From the NCBI GenBank assembly GCA_045631425.1, contig JAZQUR010000101.1, positions 1 through 27,260 of the forward strand: a stretch of 27,260 nucleotides of DNA, in the 5' to 3' direction. Positions 16,489-24,205 of this stretch are shown in pieces (the stretch's first letter is position 1; the number at the start of each line of letters is the position of its first letter). The notes under the pieces were generated by a model, which was given only the letters and a program-made list of their open reading frames with translations, searched no databases and was not told the origin of the DNA. Source of the DNA: Treponema_I sp045631425 (GTDB taxonomy: Bacteria > Spirochaetota > Spirochaetia > Treponematales > Treponemataceae). The position numbers were made by a program, and so were the translations under genes.

Positions 16489-17283
16489 TTACATGATTTT
16501 GTATTGTGATAGCAAAAAGTACAAATCATTTATATTTTTTACGCCAAAAATGGAAAATATAGCGGTCATATCTCTTTTTACGGTGGAAGTGCTGCAAAAT
16601 AATTTTTCGCCGATTTCTTTGTAACTAGATTTTGATGATATGTATTCTTTTAATATTTTGATTTGTCGTTCTGTCAAATTGTAGTTTGAAAGATTTAACT
16701 CGCTTCCGCGATTTGGTAGCGGAATTGTGTTTACTGTGTTTGTTTTTACAGGAATGAAGATGGAAAGCTTGCTTTCTAATATCTTGTAAATGTGAAAATA
16801 AAATCCTGAGAAGAAAAATGTTATGAGCATTGAAAAAATAAATCTGTCTAATCCAAAAGGTATCAAACTAAAAACTGCTAAAAGCCATGAGGAACATAGA
16901 AATGTCAGTTTTTTTCGTGTATTTGTAATGAAGCACTTATTGCAAAACAAAACAATGAACATTGCAGAATATAAAAATGTGCCTAGGACTTTAAAATCTA
17001 TAAGAAGTGTAACGATGCCTTCTACGTAAAGTATTGCTACTTGAATTGGGTAGGTTTTTTTTAGAAAAAAATTGATAAACCAGAGGACTGTGAAAAATCC
17101 GTTGATTATTCGGATGGTGGTAGAAGGATAGGGAACGATAGTTGGTTGTGTGATGTTGTCGATATCATTCATGTATGTTGATGTCATCAAAATTAGCAGG
17201 GCGGCAAAAAACATGATTTTTTCGGATGTGGATTTTGATGTGAAGTTTGAGATAGCTTGTTTGATAAAAGACGTATTTTTCAT
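16489..17283 (-). CDS. Membrane-anchored LuxR-type transcriptional regulator
   Basis: A 264-residue protein with about six hydrophobic segments (roughly 22-38, 57-74, 82-97, 99-118, 128-143 and 147-168) joined by a linker to a C-terminal LuxR/GerE helix-turn-helix (about 203-259). The latter is readable as LTERQIKILKEY, YKEIGEKLF and STSTVKRDMTAIF. No receiver or known ligand domain is present, so the membrane part is probably the sensor. It is divergent from the exporter locus beginning at 17459 and shares a 175-base gap with it that carries two palindromes, so it is the obvious candidate regulator of that locus. There is no ribosome site; an extended -10 box ends six bases before the ATG, suggesting a leaderless message. 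Confidence 0.75.
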   Translation of the reverse strand: MKNTSFIKQAISNFTSKSTSEKIMFFAALLILMTSTYMNDIDNITQPTIVPYPSTTIRIINGFFTVLWFINFFLKKTYPIQVAILYVEGIVTLLIDFKVLGTFLYSAMFIVLFCNKCFITNTRKKLTFLCSSWLLAVFSLIPFGLDRFIFSMLITFFFSGFYFHIYKILESKLSIFIPVKTNTVNTIPLPNRGSELNLSNYNLTERQIKILKEYISSKSSYKEIGEKLFCSTSTVKRDMTAIFSIFGVKNINDLYFLLSQYKIM

Positions 17284-17289
17284 TGTTGT

Positions 17290-17298
17290 ATATTAACA
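17290..17298 (-). promoter_or_regulatory. Extended -10 of the LuxR-type gene
   Basis: Minus-strand TGTTAATAT (17290-17298) is an extended -10 box lying six bases before the ATG at 17283. The -35 region is weak. Predicted initiation is at or next to the start codon. Confidence 0.5.
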
Positions 17299-17347
17299 TA
17301 AATAGAAGAAAATTGAAAGTAACTTAATGAGGTTTGTTTTACAAAGT

Positions 17348-17387
17348 AAATAACCGCGGTTATTTTTTTGTAACCGCGGTTATTTTT
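17348..17387. promoter_or_regulatory. Paired 12-bp palindromes between divergent promoters
   Basis: TAACCGCGGTTA occurs at 17351-17362 and again at 17371-17382, each a perfect palindrome, centred 20 bp (about two helical turns) apart. They stand about 58 and 78 bases upstream of the predicted start of the first structural gene and about 74 and 94 upstream of the LuxR-type gene, good positions for an activator. The two copies can also pair with each other as RNA (15-bp stem, eight-base loop, five T), so a terminator or attenuator role is the alternative. Confidence 0.6.
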
Positions 17388-17399
17388 AAAGAAAATAGA

Positions 17400-17428
17400 T
17401 TTACAAATTAAAAATATGTAGATAGACT
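17400..17428 (+). promoter_or_regulatory. Promoter of the exporter locus
   Basis: TTTACA (17400-17405, five of six consensus) and TAGACT (17423-17428, four of six) are 17 bases apart. Transcription near 17435 would give a ~24-base leader that includes the GGAG ribosome site at 17448. Confidence 0.5.
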
Positions 17429-17458
17429 TTTATATATTAAAATTGTTGGAGAAAAAAA

Positions 17459-18379
17459 GTGAAGTTTGATTTGTCAGATTTTTTAGAGCTAGACACAAAA
17501 GCGTTACTAGCTGTAAATGGCGGTGCTTCTTGCAGTGGCGGAAGTTGTAGTTCTAGTGTAAGTAAGAATACAGGAAGTTGTGGTAGTTCAGGCAGTAGTT
17601 ATAGTGGCAGCTGCAGTAGTACAGGTGGAAGCAGTTACGGAGGCAGTTGTAGCAGTTGTGGTACTTCCGGTGGTAATTGTAGTAGTTTTGGCGGAAGCTG
17701 TGGTAGTTATGGCGGAAGCTGCGGAGCTACATGTAGTGGTTTATCAGGTTATACAGGAGGTTCAACTCCTGTCCAAGATACAAGTTGGGGGCAATTAACA
17801 AATAAAATAGCAATAGACTCAACTATGCAAGATCATAAAGATGATGGACTTAACAAAATGAATGGTAATAATGAATTTAGTAAAGTAGGCTGTAAAATGG
17901 AAGGAGCTTCAAAGATTCTAACAGAAATCACAGGAAAAGATATAGATATAACTAAAGTTAATGATGAATATGATACAAATAAAGATGGATTGATGACTCA
18001 AGCAGAAATAACAGCAGCTATCGAAAAGAATTTATCAGGAAATCAAACAGTTAGTTCTGATTATCTTGAAAAACGAACTGTGACTTCTGATTATTGGGAG
18101 AAACAATTAACTAAAGAAAAATTAGATGAAATTGCAAATAGCCAAGAGGGAACTACTTATGTTTTAGGTCGAGCAGAAGATGTTTGTGGAGGACAGCATT
18201 GGATAGTTCTTGAAGGATATTCTATAAATGAAAGTGGGCAAGTTGTTTTTGATTATAACGGAACAAGCGAAAATGATGCGCGAAACAATAGGACATATAT
18301 TTTAGGGGAACCAACTGTAGCGCAAAAGGCAAACAATTATTACCAAATATCAAAAATAGAAACTTATACAATTATCTAA
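17459..18379 (+). CDS. Double-glycine-leader exported protein 1: Cys/Gly core plus papain-like domain
   Basis: A 306-residue modular protein that I do not recognise as a named family. Residues 1-22 are a double-glycine leader ending LLAVNGG, almost identical in two other genes here. Residues 23-102 are Gly/Ser rich with ten cysteines (25, 30, 41, 52, 64, 67, 74, 81, 88, 92), like a RiPP core. Residues ~110-306 form a folded domain: VGCKMEGASKIL (Cys145), an EF-hand-like DTNKDGLMTQAE (172-183), then GGQHWIVLEGY (His247) and FDYNG (Asp265/Asn267). That order of Cys, His and Asp/Asn fits a C39_2/papain-like hydrolase (inference). A ten-residue tandem duplication lies at 197-216. It starts at GTG with GGAG seven bases before it. 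Probably an exported effector cleaved after Gly22. Confidence 0.75.
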   Translation: MKFDLSDFLELDTKALLAVNGGASCSGGSCSSSVSKNTGSCGSSGSSYSGSCSSTGGSSYGGSCSSCGTSGGNCSSFGGSCGSYGGSCGATCSGLSGYTGGSTPVQDTSWGQLTNKIAIDSTMQDHKDDGLNKMNGNNEFSKVGCKMEGASKILTEITGKDIDITKVNDEYDTNKDGLMTQAEITAAIEKNLSGNQTVSSDYLEKRTVTSDYWEKQLTKEKLDEIANSQEGTTYVLGRAEDVCGGQHWIVLEGYSINESGQVVFDYNGTSENDARNNRTYILGEPTVAQKANNYYQISKIETYTII

Positions 18380-18393
18380 CTTTGGAGGAACAT

Positions 18394-19332
18394 ATGAAAA
18401 AACTAATACTTATTCTATTTACTCTGTTAAACTTAATGTCATTATTTGCAAAGGATGATACTTTTAAGTTTTTCAAAAATTACTTTAATTCAAAAGATAG
18501 CAATTACGAATTTAACGCAAGAAATCCGTTGTATGTAGACAAATTTTATATTAAAGATTTAGACGAACTCAAAGGAAAGATTATCAAAGAAACCTATGAA
18601 ACTTATTACATTAGTGAAAATGGGCAAAAATATTATTCGGATTCAACTATTAGAGATGTAATGTATAAATATTTCATTTTTGATTCCAATGGAGTAATCA
18701 CAGATGAATACTATATTGATGTTGGTGATGATGGATATATTTTGCGAAAAACTCATGTAAAATATTCTTGTACAAATGAGGAATACCAGATTACAGAGGA
18801 AGATCTCCGAAAAAACAAAACTACAGTTTACAAAGCAAATATTACATCGAATAAAGATGAGTTAACTCTTACATTTGATAAAAAATATGCTCTGACTACG
18901 GAGATAATCTTCAGCAAGGATAAAATGATAAAAAAAGATACAACGATAGAACATAGCATAGATATTAATGAATATATAATTGATAATGAAAAAATTTATG
19001 TAAAAGAAATAGATGTCAAAGATGGTGTTGAAGAAATTTTTCGAACTATGATATTTGACAAATGTTGTATGATTGAAGAGGATCGATATTTACCTAATGG
19101 TAATGACTTAGAAAAATATGAAAATACTGATGGTGAGCAAGGTATTGTTACTTATTCAACTAAAGGGCAAAATCCAGAAATTCAAGAAGAGTATATTAGA
19201 AAATTTAATCCAATAGGTTTCCTTGAATATGAAGAAATAAAACCATATGAACGAGAATATGGTGACTATTATATACGAAAACGTGAAATACTTTCTTCTC
19301 CAGATGAACTTTTTATTAAGCATTTCAAATAA
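18394..19332 (+). CDS. Signal-peptide protein of unknown family, candidate immunity partner
   Basis: A 312-residue protein with a clear signal peptide (MKKLILILFTLLNLMSLFA, cleavage likely after Ala19), so it is placed in the periplasm or on the surface. The mature part is rich in Lys, Glu, Asp and Tyr with alternating strand-like segments and no motif I recognise. The start is the ATG at 18394, with GGAGG five bases before it; the in-frame TTG at 18382 lies ahead of that ribosome site. It begins 14 bases after exported protein 1. The same arrangement recurs at 26347 after exported protein 2, which is why I propose a cognate immunity or accessory role. This is inference from position only. 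Confidence 0.6.
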   Translation: MKKLILILFTLLNLMSLFAKDDTFKFFKNYFNSKDSNYEFNARNPLYVDKFYIKDLDELKGKIIKETYETYYISENGQKYYSDSTIRDVMYKYFIFDSNGVITDEYYIDVGDDGYILRKTHVKYSCTNEEYQITEEDLRKNKTTVYKANITSNKDELTLTFDKKYALTTEIIFSKDKMIKKDTTIEHSIDINEYIIDNEKIYVKEIDVKDGVEEIFRTMIFDKCCMIEEDRYLPNGNDLEKYENTDGEQGIVTYSTKGQNPEIQEEYIRKFNPIGFLEYEEIKPYEREYGDYYIRKREILSSPDELFIKHFK

Positions 19333-19344
19333 AAAACAATGAAA

Positions 19345-19424
19345 AATCTCTTTATGAAGAAATACAGAAAGAGATCTTTGCAAGAGTAAAGAAATTCATA
19401 TTGAGTTTTTATGGATTTCTTTAC
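19345..19424 (+). other. Two stem-loops before the ABC exporter gene
   Basis: ATCTCTTT (19346-19353) pairs with AAAGAGAT (19368-19375). GTAAAGAAATTCAT (19386-19399) pairs with 19411-19424 in a 14-bp stem with one G-T pair, followed by a short T-rich stretch. They could stop part of the transcription from the first two genes before the export genes, giving more of the exported protein than of the machinery. Confidence 0.5.
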
Positions 19425-19525
19425 ATTTTAACTCTAAACATATTTTTCCCCATTAATCCAAAAATATTCGTACTATAGAGAAAATTTACTTAAATAAAAA
19501 AGAAAAATCACAAAAAGGTGTTCAA

Positions 19526-21748
19526 ATGCCTAAAATAAAAAGAGTTCTTCAACATGATGCAAAAGATTGTGGAGCAGCGTGTATATCAATTATATTAAAG
19601 TATTATGGTAAGGAAGTTCCATTGAGAAAAATTCGTTCAGCTGCAGGAACAGATCTTGTTGGAACTTCTGGTTTTGGAATCATAAAGGGAGCTGAAACTT
19701 TTGGACTAAGTTGTAAAGGGTTAGCTTCAACAGAAAAAGATAAAATCGAAAAAATTCCTTTTCCTGCTATATTTCATATAAAGGAAAATTTAGACCATTA
19801 TGTAGTAGTCTATAAAGTTACAAAAAAATATGTCTTTCTAAGCGATCCTGCTATTGGTTTACGCAAAGTAGCAAAAGAAGATTTTTTTAACTGGTGGACT
19901 GGTGTTTTTTTTATTCTTTTTCCATCTTCTGAGTTTGAAAAAGGAAATGAATGTAAGGGACTTTTAACAAGATTTATTAGCTTATTAAAACCTCACAAAA
20001 AGCTTGTTATAGAAACTCTTATTGCAAGTTTACTGCTTTCACTTTTTGGAGTATTTGTATCTTTTTACTTTCGATTTTTAATAGATGAAGTACTATATTC
20101 TCAAGTTCGTTCTACTTTAAATCTTTGTTCTATTTGTTATTTAATCATAATCATTTTTCAAGCAATAATAAGTTATTGTCGTAACCAAATAATATTGTTT
20201 TTAGGTACAAAAATAGATGTAGCCTTATTGTCAGACTTTTTTTATCATTTACTACATTTACCATTAAACTTTTTTTCGACTAGAAAAACAGGAGAAATTT
20301 TATCACGAATAAATGATGCAGAAACTGTAAAAAATGCAGTATCGTCAACAACACTTGGAATAATTATGGATTCATTTATGTTTGTTGTTGGAGGATTCTT
20401 TCTTTTTAAGATGGGGATGTCTTTACTACCAATTTCAATAATTCCTGTAGTTTTATCTGCTATTGTTGTATGGATTTATTCTAGTCCTTTTAAGAGAAAA
20501 ATAAAATTACGTTCGATTTTGGAAGCAGATAAAAATGCTGCAATGTATGAGAGCATTAATGGAATATCAACTATAAAAGGTTTAGCAACTGAGAAAAAAG
20601 CGTATTTACGAGTTGAAGAAAAAATTGTTGCAGCGGCTGAAAAAGGATTAGAACTTGGATGTATGGGAAATTTTCAGCAATCTATCCAAGAGTTTATATC
20701 AGGAATTGGTACTTTATGTTTATATTGGTTTGGTAGTTTTATGATTTTTGAAGGAAAAATTACTTTAGGTCAGTTAATTTCATTTACTACTCTTTCTGGA
20801 TTTTTTTTAGGACCACTAAAAAGATTACTTACAATGCAGTTACATCTTCAAGAAGTAATGATTTCTGCAGAAAGACTAACAGACATCATTGATATGGAAG
20901 AAGAGAACTCAAACGATGAAAAATTAGAAGAAATTGAAAAAATAAATGGTGATATTGAGTTTAAAAATGTTTCATTTTCTTATGGGACACGTGGACGTGC
21001 TGTAGATAATGTTTCATTTAAGATACCAGCAGGGAAAAAGGTTGCTTTTGTTGGAACATCTGGTTCTGGAAAAACAACATTATTAAAGCTGTTGATGAAA
21101 TTTTACAAACTAGAGGAAGGTCAGATACTTGTAAATGGGACGGATATTTCAGAAGTGAAAACTTCTTCTTTTAGAGAGATGATTGGATATGTTCCCCAAG
21201 AGAGCCTACTTTTTACAGGAACTATTAGTGAAAATATTGCATGGGGTTGTGAGACTATAGATTCAAATAAAATTGTAGCGAGTGCAATGATATCTCAATC
21301 TTATGACTTTATTCAGCGGCTTCCAGAAAAGTTTAATACATATGTTGGAGAACATGGTTCTACCTTGTCTGGCGGCGAAAGACAAAGATTAGCAATGGCA
21401 AGAATTTTGATGAGAAATCCTCAACTACTGATTTTGGATGAAGCCACTGCAAGTTTGGATAGTCTTTCAGAACAAGCTATTATGGACACGATTTTCACCC
21501 GTGTAAAAGAAAGGACAGTAATTATGGTTGCTCATCGACTTTCTACCGTTAGAGACTGTGACATCATTTATGTTTTTGATCAGGGGAAATTAGTTGAAGA
21601 AGGTAATCATTTATCGTTAATGAAAAAAAATGGATTTTACAAAAAACTTTGGAGTGCGCAAAATGAAAAAAGTAATGGTTCTACAACATCAAAATACAAT
21701 GGTTTTCTCGAAAGAATTTCTTCAATTGAAGGAGCCTCAAGAGATTAA
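19526..21748 (+). CDS. Peptidase C39-containing ABC exporter (PCAT/bacteriocin type)
   Basis: A 740-residue bifunctional exporter that cuts double-glycine leaders and pumps the cargo through the inner membrane. Residues 1-135 are the C39 peptidase: Gln9 (oxyanion hole), Cys15 in KDCGAAC, His91 in LDHYVVV and Asp107 in LSDPA, all intact. Residues ~155-450 are the six-helix membrane domain. The ATPase has Walker A GTSGSGKT (510-517), signature LSGGE (614-618), Walker B LLILDEA and H-loop VAHRLST. AGGTG stands six bases before the ATG. The double-glycine leaders encoded at 17459, 25682 and 27082 are its natural substrates. The last 86 bases overlap the next gene in another frame. Confidence 0.93.
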   Translation: MPKIKRVLQHDAKDCGAACISIILKYYGKEVPLRKIRSAAGTDLVGTSGFGIIKGAETFGLSCKGLASTEKDKIEKIPFPAIFHIKENLDHYVVVYKVTKKYVFLSDPAIGLRKVAKEDFFNWWTGVFFILFPSSEFEKGNECKGLLTRFISLLKPHKKLVIETLIASLLLSLFGVFVSFYFRFLIDEVLYSQVRSTLNLCSICYLIIIIFQAIISYCRNQIILFLGTKIDVALLSDFFYHLLHLPLNFFSTRKTGEILSRINDAETVKNAVSSTTLGIIMDSFMFVVGGFFLFKMGMSLLPISIIPVVLSAIVVWIYSSPFKRKIKLRSILEADKNAAMYESINGISTIKGLATEKKAYLRVEEKIVAAAEKGLELGCMGNFQQSIQEFISGIGTLCLYWFGSFMIFEGKITLGQLISFTTLSGFFLGPLKRLLTMQLHLQEVMISAERLTDIIDMEEENSNDEKLEEIEKINGDIEFKNVSFSYGTRGRAVDNVSFKIPAGKKVAFVGTSGSGKTTLLKLLMKFYKLEEGQILVNGTDISEVKTSSFREMIGYVPQESLLFTGTISENIAWGCETIDSNKIVASAMISQSYDFIQRLPEKFNTYVGEHGSTLSGGERQRLAMARILMRNPQLLILDEATASLDSLSEQAIMDTIFTRVKERTVIMVAHRLSTVRDCDIIYVFDQGKLVEEGNHLSLMKKNGFYKKLWSAQNEKSNGSTTSKYNGFLERISSIEGASRD

Positions 21749-22817
21749 AATTTTGTTGTATACAATAGTTTTTCTGTTAGCCGTAATAATTTCTATTGTG
21801 ATATTTGGAAAAATTGATGATGTAATAAAAGTTAATGGAATTATTCGAACTCAGGAAAATGTTTCCTCTGTGAAGAATGTAATATCTGGAAAAATAATTG
21901 AAATAAATTACAAGCCAGGGCAAAAAGTTTCAAAAGGAGCATTCTTATATAAAATTGATCCATCAATTTATGATTCTCAAAGAGAAAACCTCGTAGTTGA
22001 AAAGGTAGATTTAGAAGAAAGAATACAGGGAATTGATGAATTACTTTTAAGTTATGAGAAAAATATTAATTTAGTAGACGCTTCAAATCCTGTTGCATAT
22101 ACAAGGTTTGAAAGTTACAAAACAAATGTAGATAAACTAATCATACAAAAAGATATTTCGTACGCAGCCTTATGTGATGAAGAAAATTTACCAACTAGTA
22201 TGAAAAATCAAAAAGCAATAAAACAACGACAGCTGGAATATGATTATAACTTAAAAAGTATAGAGAGCTTTAAGGCTGATTTCATAAAATCTCTTAACCA
22301 AGAAAAAAATGAATTAGAACTCTTATTATCAAAAAACGCCCAAGAAATTCAAAAATTAGATAGTCAATATGAGTTTTTGGACGTGTACGCGCCAGTTGAG
22401 GGCTACGTTCAAGAAATTTCTTCATTAAACCTTGGGGACTACTTAGAATCTGGCGCGAAAGTGATAAATATTATTCCAAATGATGAAAAAAATTTTAGAG
22501 TCGAAATGCAAATTTCTCCTAAGGACATGGGAAAAATAAAAAGTGGATTAAAAGTCAAATACAGAATTTCGGCCTTCCCATTTTTTGAGTATAAGGGAGC
22601 AGAAGGTGTAATTACTGCTGTTGACCCAGATATCCGGTCTGGCGATAACGGTCAGTTGTATTATATAGCCTACGCAGATATTGATAGAGTACTTTTCGAA
22701 AATAGAAAAGGGGAAATTTTTCCTATTAGGGCTGGTTTAGAAACAAATTCTAGAATAGTTTTGGAAACTGAATCAATTATTACATTTATTCTTAGAAAAA
22801 TAGATTTTTGGTATTAA
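21663..22817 (+). CDS. HlyD-family periplasmic adaptor
   Basis: A 384-residue membrane-fusion protein joining the C39 ABC exporter to the outer-membrane channel. A short cytoplasmic N-terminus is followed by one membrane helix (about 29-49). Then comes the first half of a lipoyl/barrel-sandwich domain (VKNVISGKIIEINYKPGQKV, near 70-89), an ~100-residue helical coiled-coil part, the second half (VYAPVEGYVQEI) and a beta-barrel with GLKVKYRISAFPF. I chose the ATG at 21663 because GGAG lies eight bases ahead of it. An in-frame start at 21630 has no such site. The chosen start gives an 86-base overlap with the exporter gene, suggesting coupled translation and fixed ratio. Confidence 0.88.
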   Translation: MKKVMVLQHQNTMVFSKEFLQLKEPQEIKILLYTIVFLLAVIISIVIFGKIDDVIKVNGIIRTQENVSSVKNVISGKIIEINYKPGQKVSKGAFLYKIDPSIYDSQRENLVVEKVDLEERIQGIDELLLSYEKNINLVDASNPVAYTRFESYKTNVDKLIIQKDISYAALCDEENLPTSMKNQKAIKQRQLEYDYNLKSIESFKADFIKSLNQEKNELELLLSKNAQEIQKLDSQYEFLDVYAPVEGYVQEISSLNLGDYLESGAKVINIIPNDEKNFRVEMQISPKDMGKIKSGLKVKYRISAFPFFEYKGAEGVITAVDPDIRSGDNGQLYYIAYADIDRVLFENRKGEIFPIRAGLETNSRIVLETESIITFILRKIDFWY

Positions 22818-22819
22818 AT

Positions 22820-24205
22820 ATGAAACGTGTAATTATTTTATTGTCATTAATTTATGTTTTCTTGACTTCTGCTCATTCTGAAACTGAGCTTGAGAAATTT
22901 TGGAATAGTGCGATACAAAATAATATTGACTTAATTGCAGCTGATTTCTCGGTTGTTTATGCCAAAAGTTCATTAGAAAATAAATCAAGTTTATATCCAA
23001 TTTCTATAAATTCAAATTTTAATTCTTCGTTTAATGATATGTATGAAGATATTATATGGTATACAACAAATTCTAATGTTGTTTTATCTATTTCTAAACA
23101 AAATCCATTTGGAAACAAGATATCTAGTTCTATAAGTTATGGAATTTCACGAGGCATTTTAGATATTTTCAGTGAATCGATAAACAATGAAAATATAGGT
23201 TATTCACATAATCCAACAGTTTTTCTTTCAATAGAGCAAAGTTTATTTCCTTCATTCTTTCAAGGTGTAAGTTATGATCCAAATGTAAAAATTTTAGAAA
23301 AAAACTTGCAAATGGCTAGATATTCAAAAGAAGCTATAGAGCAATCTCTGATAGAAAATATTACCCAGTATTATATTCAACAAAGATGCACTTTGAGAAT
23401 GCTTGAAAAGTATGAAAGATACATTCAGTTTTATGATAAAAAAATTGAAGCGGCAAAAGAATTGTTAGAGGAATCAAAAGTTTCTATTTCTGAAGTGTGG
23501 GAACTTGAAAGTAAAAGATGGGAGTATTTCGAAGCTTACAACAATACTTTAAGTTCAAAAAATAATATTGAATCTACACTTAAACAGCTTTGTGGTGCTG
23601 AAGATGGGAATGTTTCAATGGATTCCGTGTTGCCAAAGAGTGAAATATCCTTGTTTCCATATAATCCAAATGAAGAAAAAAAGTTTATTGAGGTAGATAA
23701 ACTACATGTTCAAAATATTATAGAAAATCAAAGTTTTGCACCTATTTTAACAATGGGAGCTAATTTTTCAGAATCAACGAAAACAAATAAATCCCTAAAT
23801 GTAAATTATATAGACGATAAAAGTTTTTTTGATTGGACCTTTTCTATAGGTCTCTCCTTTTCAAACTTTTTATCACCACAAAACAAACTTAGAAAGGAAC
23901 TATATCTAAATAATTTAGAAATTCTTGAAAAACAGAAAAAAACTCTAGTTAAGCAGAACATAAAACAAAAGACAAATTATCAAGAACAGATAAACTCTTA
24001 CGAATCACAAAAAGTTATTTTATACGAAGTTCTTTGTAACAGGAGTAAATATTTACAGGATTATGAAATTATGTATAAAAACGGCCAGTGCTCAAAACTT
24101 GAGTTAGAAGAAGTTGAACTTAGTGTATTTGAGTCACAGATAAATTATGAAAACCTGAATGATAATTTATGGTTATATAAATGGAAAGAGGCACAATGTA
24201 AATGA
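22820..24205 (+). CDS. TolC-like outer-membrane efflux protein
   Basis: A 461-residue outer-membrane channel protein. It has a signal peptide (MKRVIILLSLIYVFLTSAHS), then LEKFWNSAIQNNIDLIAADF, the typical first helix of TolC-family proteins, followed by two long helical repeats (about residues 140-240 and 360-460) separated by strand-rich segments. The overall identity to E. coli TolC is expected to be low. It begins two bases after the adaptor stop with no strong ribosome site. A TTG at 22808 in the same frame is an unlikely start because the signal peptide begins at the ATG. It overlaps the maturase gene by four bases (ATGA). With the ABC exporter and adaptor it completes a type-I-like export line. 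Confidence 0.85.
   Translation: MKRVIILLSLIYVFLTSAHSETELEKFWNSAIQNNIDLIAADFSVVYAKSSLENKSSLYPISINSNFNSSFNDMYEDIIWYTTNSNVVLSISKQNPFGNKISSSISYGISRGILDIFSESINNENIGYSHNPTVFLSIEQSLFPSFFQGVSYDPNVKILEKNLQMARYSKEAIEQSLIENITQYYIQQRCTLRMLEKYERYIQFYDKKIEAAKELLEESKVSISEVWELESKRWEYFEAYNNTLSSKNNIESTLKQLCGAEDGNVSMDSVLPKSEISLFPYNPNEEKKFIEVDKLHVQNIIENQSFAPILTMGANFSESTKTNKSLNVNYIDDKSFFDWTFSIGLSFSNFLSPQNKLRKELYLNNLEILEKQKKTLVKQNIKQKTNYQEQINSYESQKVILYEVLCNRSKYLQDYEIMYKNGQCSKLELEEVELSVFESQINYENLNDNLWLYKWKEAQCK

Noticed and set aside
17522..17760. CRISPR-like or satellite repeats
   Set aside because: The repetition comes from Gly-Ser-Cys codons in a coding frame; unit length and spacing vary and there are no unique spacers.
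17580..17798. Open frame over the Cys/Gly-rich part of exported protein 1 giving a Val/Ala-rich protein
   Set aside because: It is the shifted frame of the GGT/AGT/TGT-rich repeat codons and has no ribosome site.
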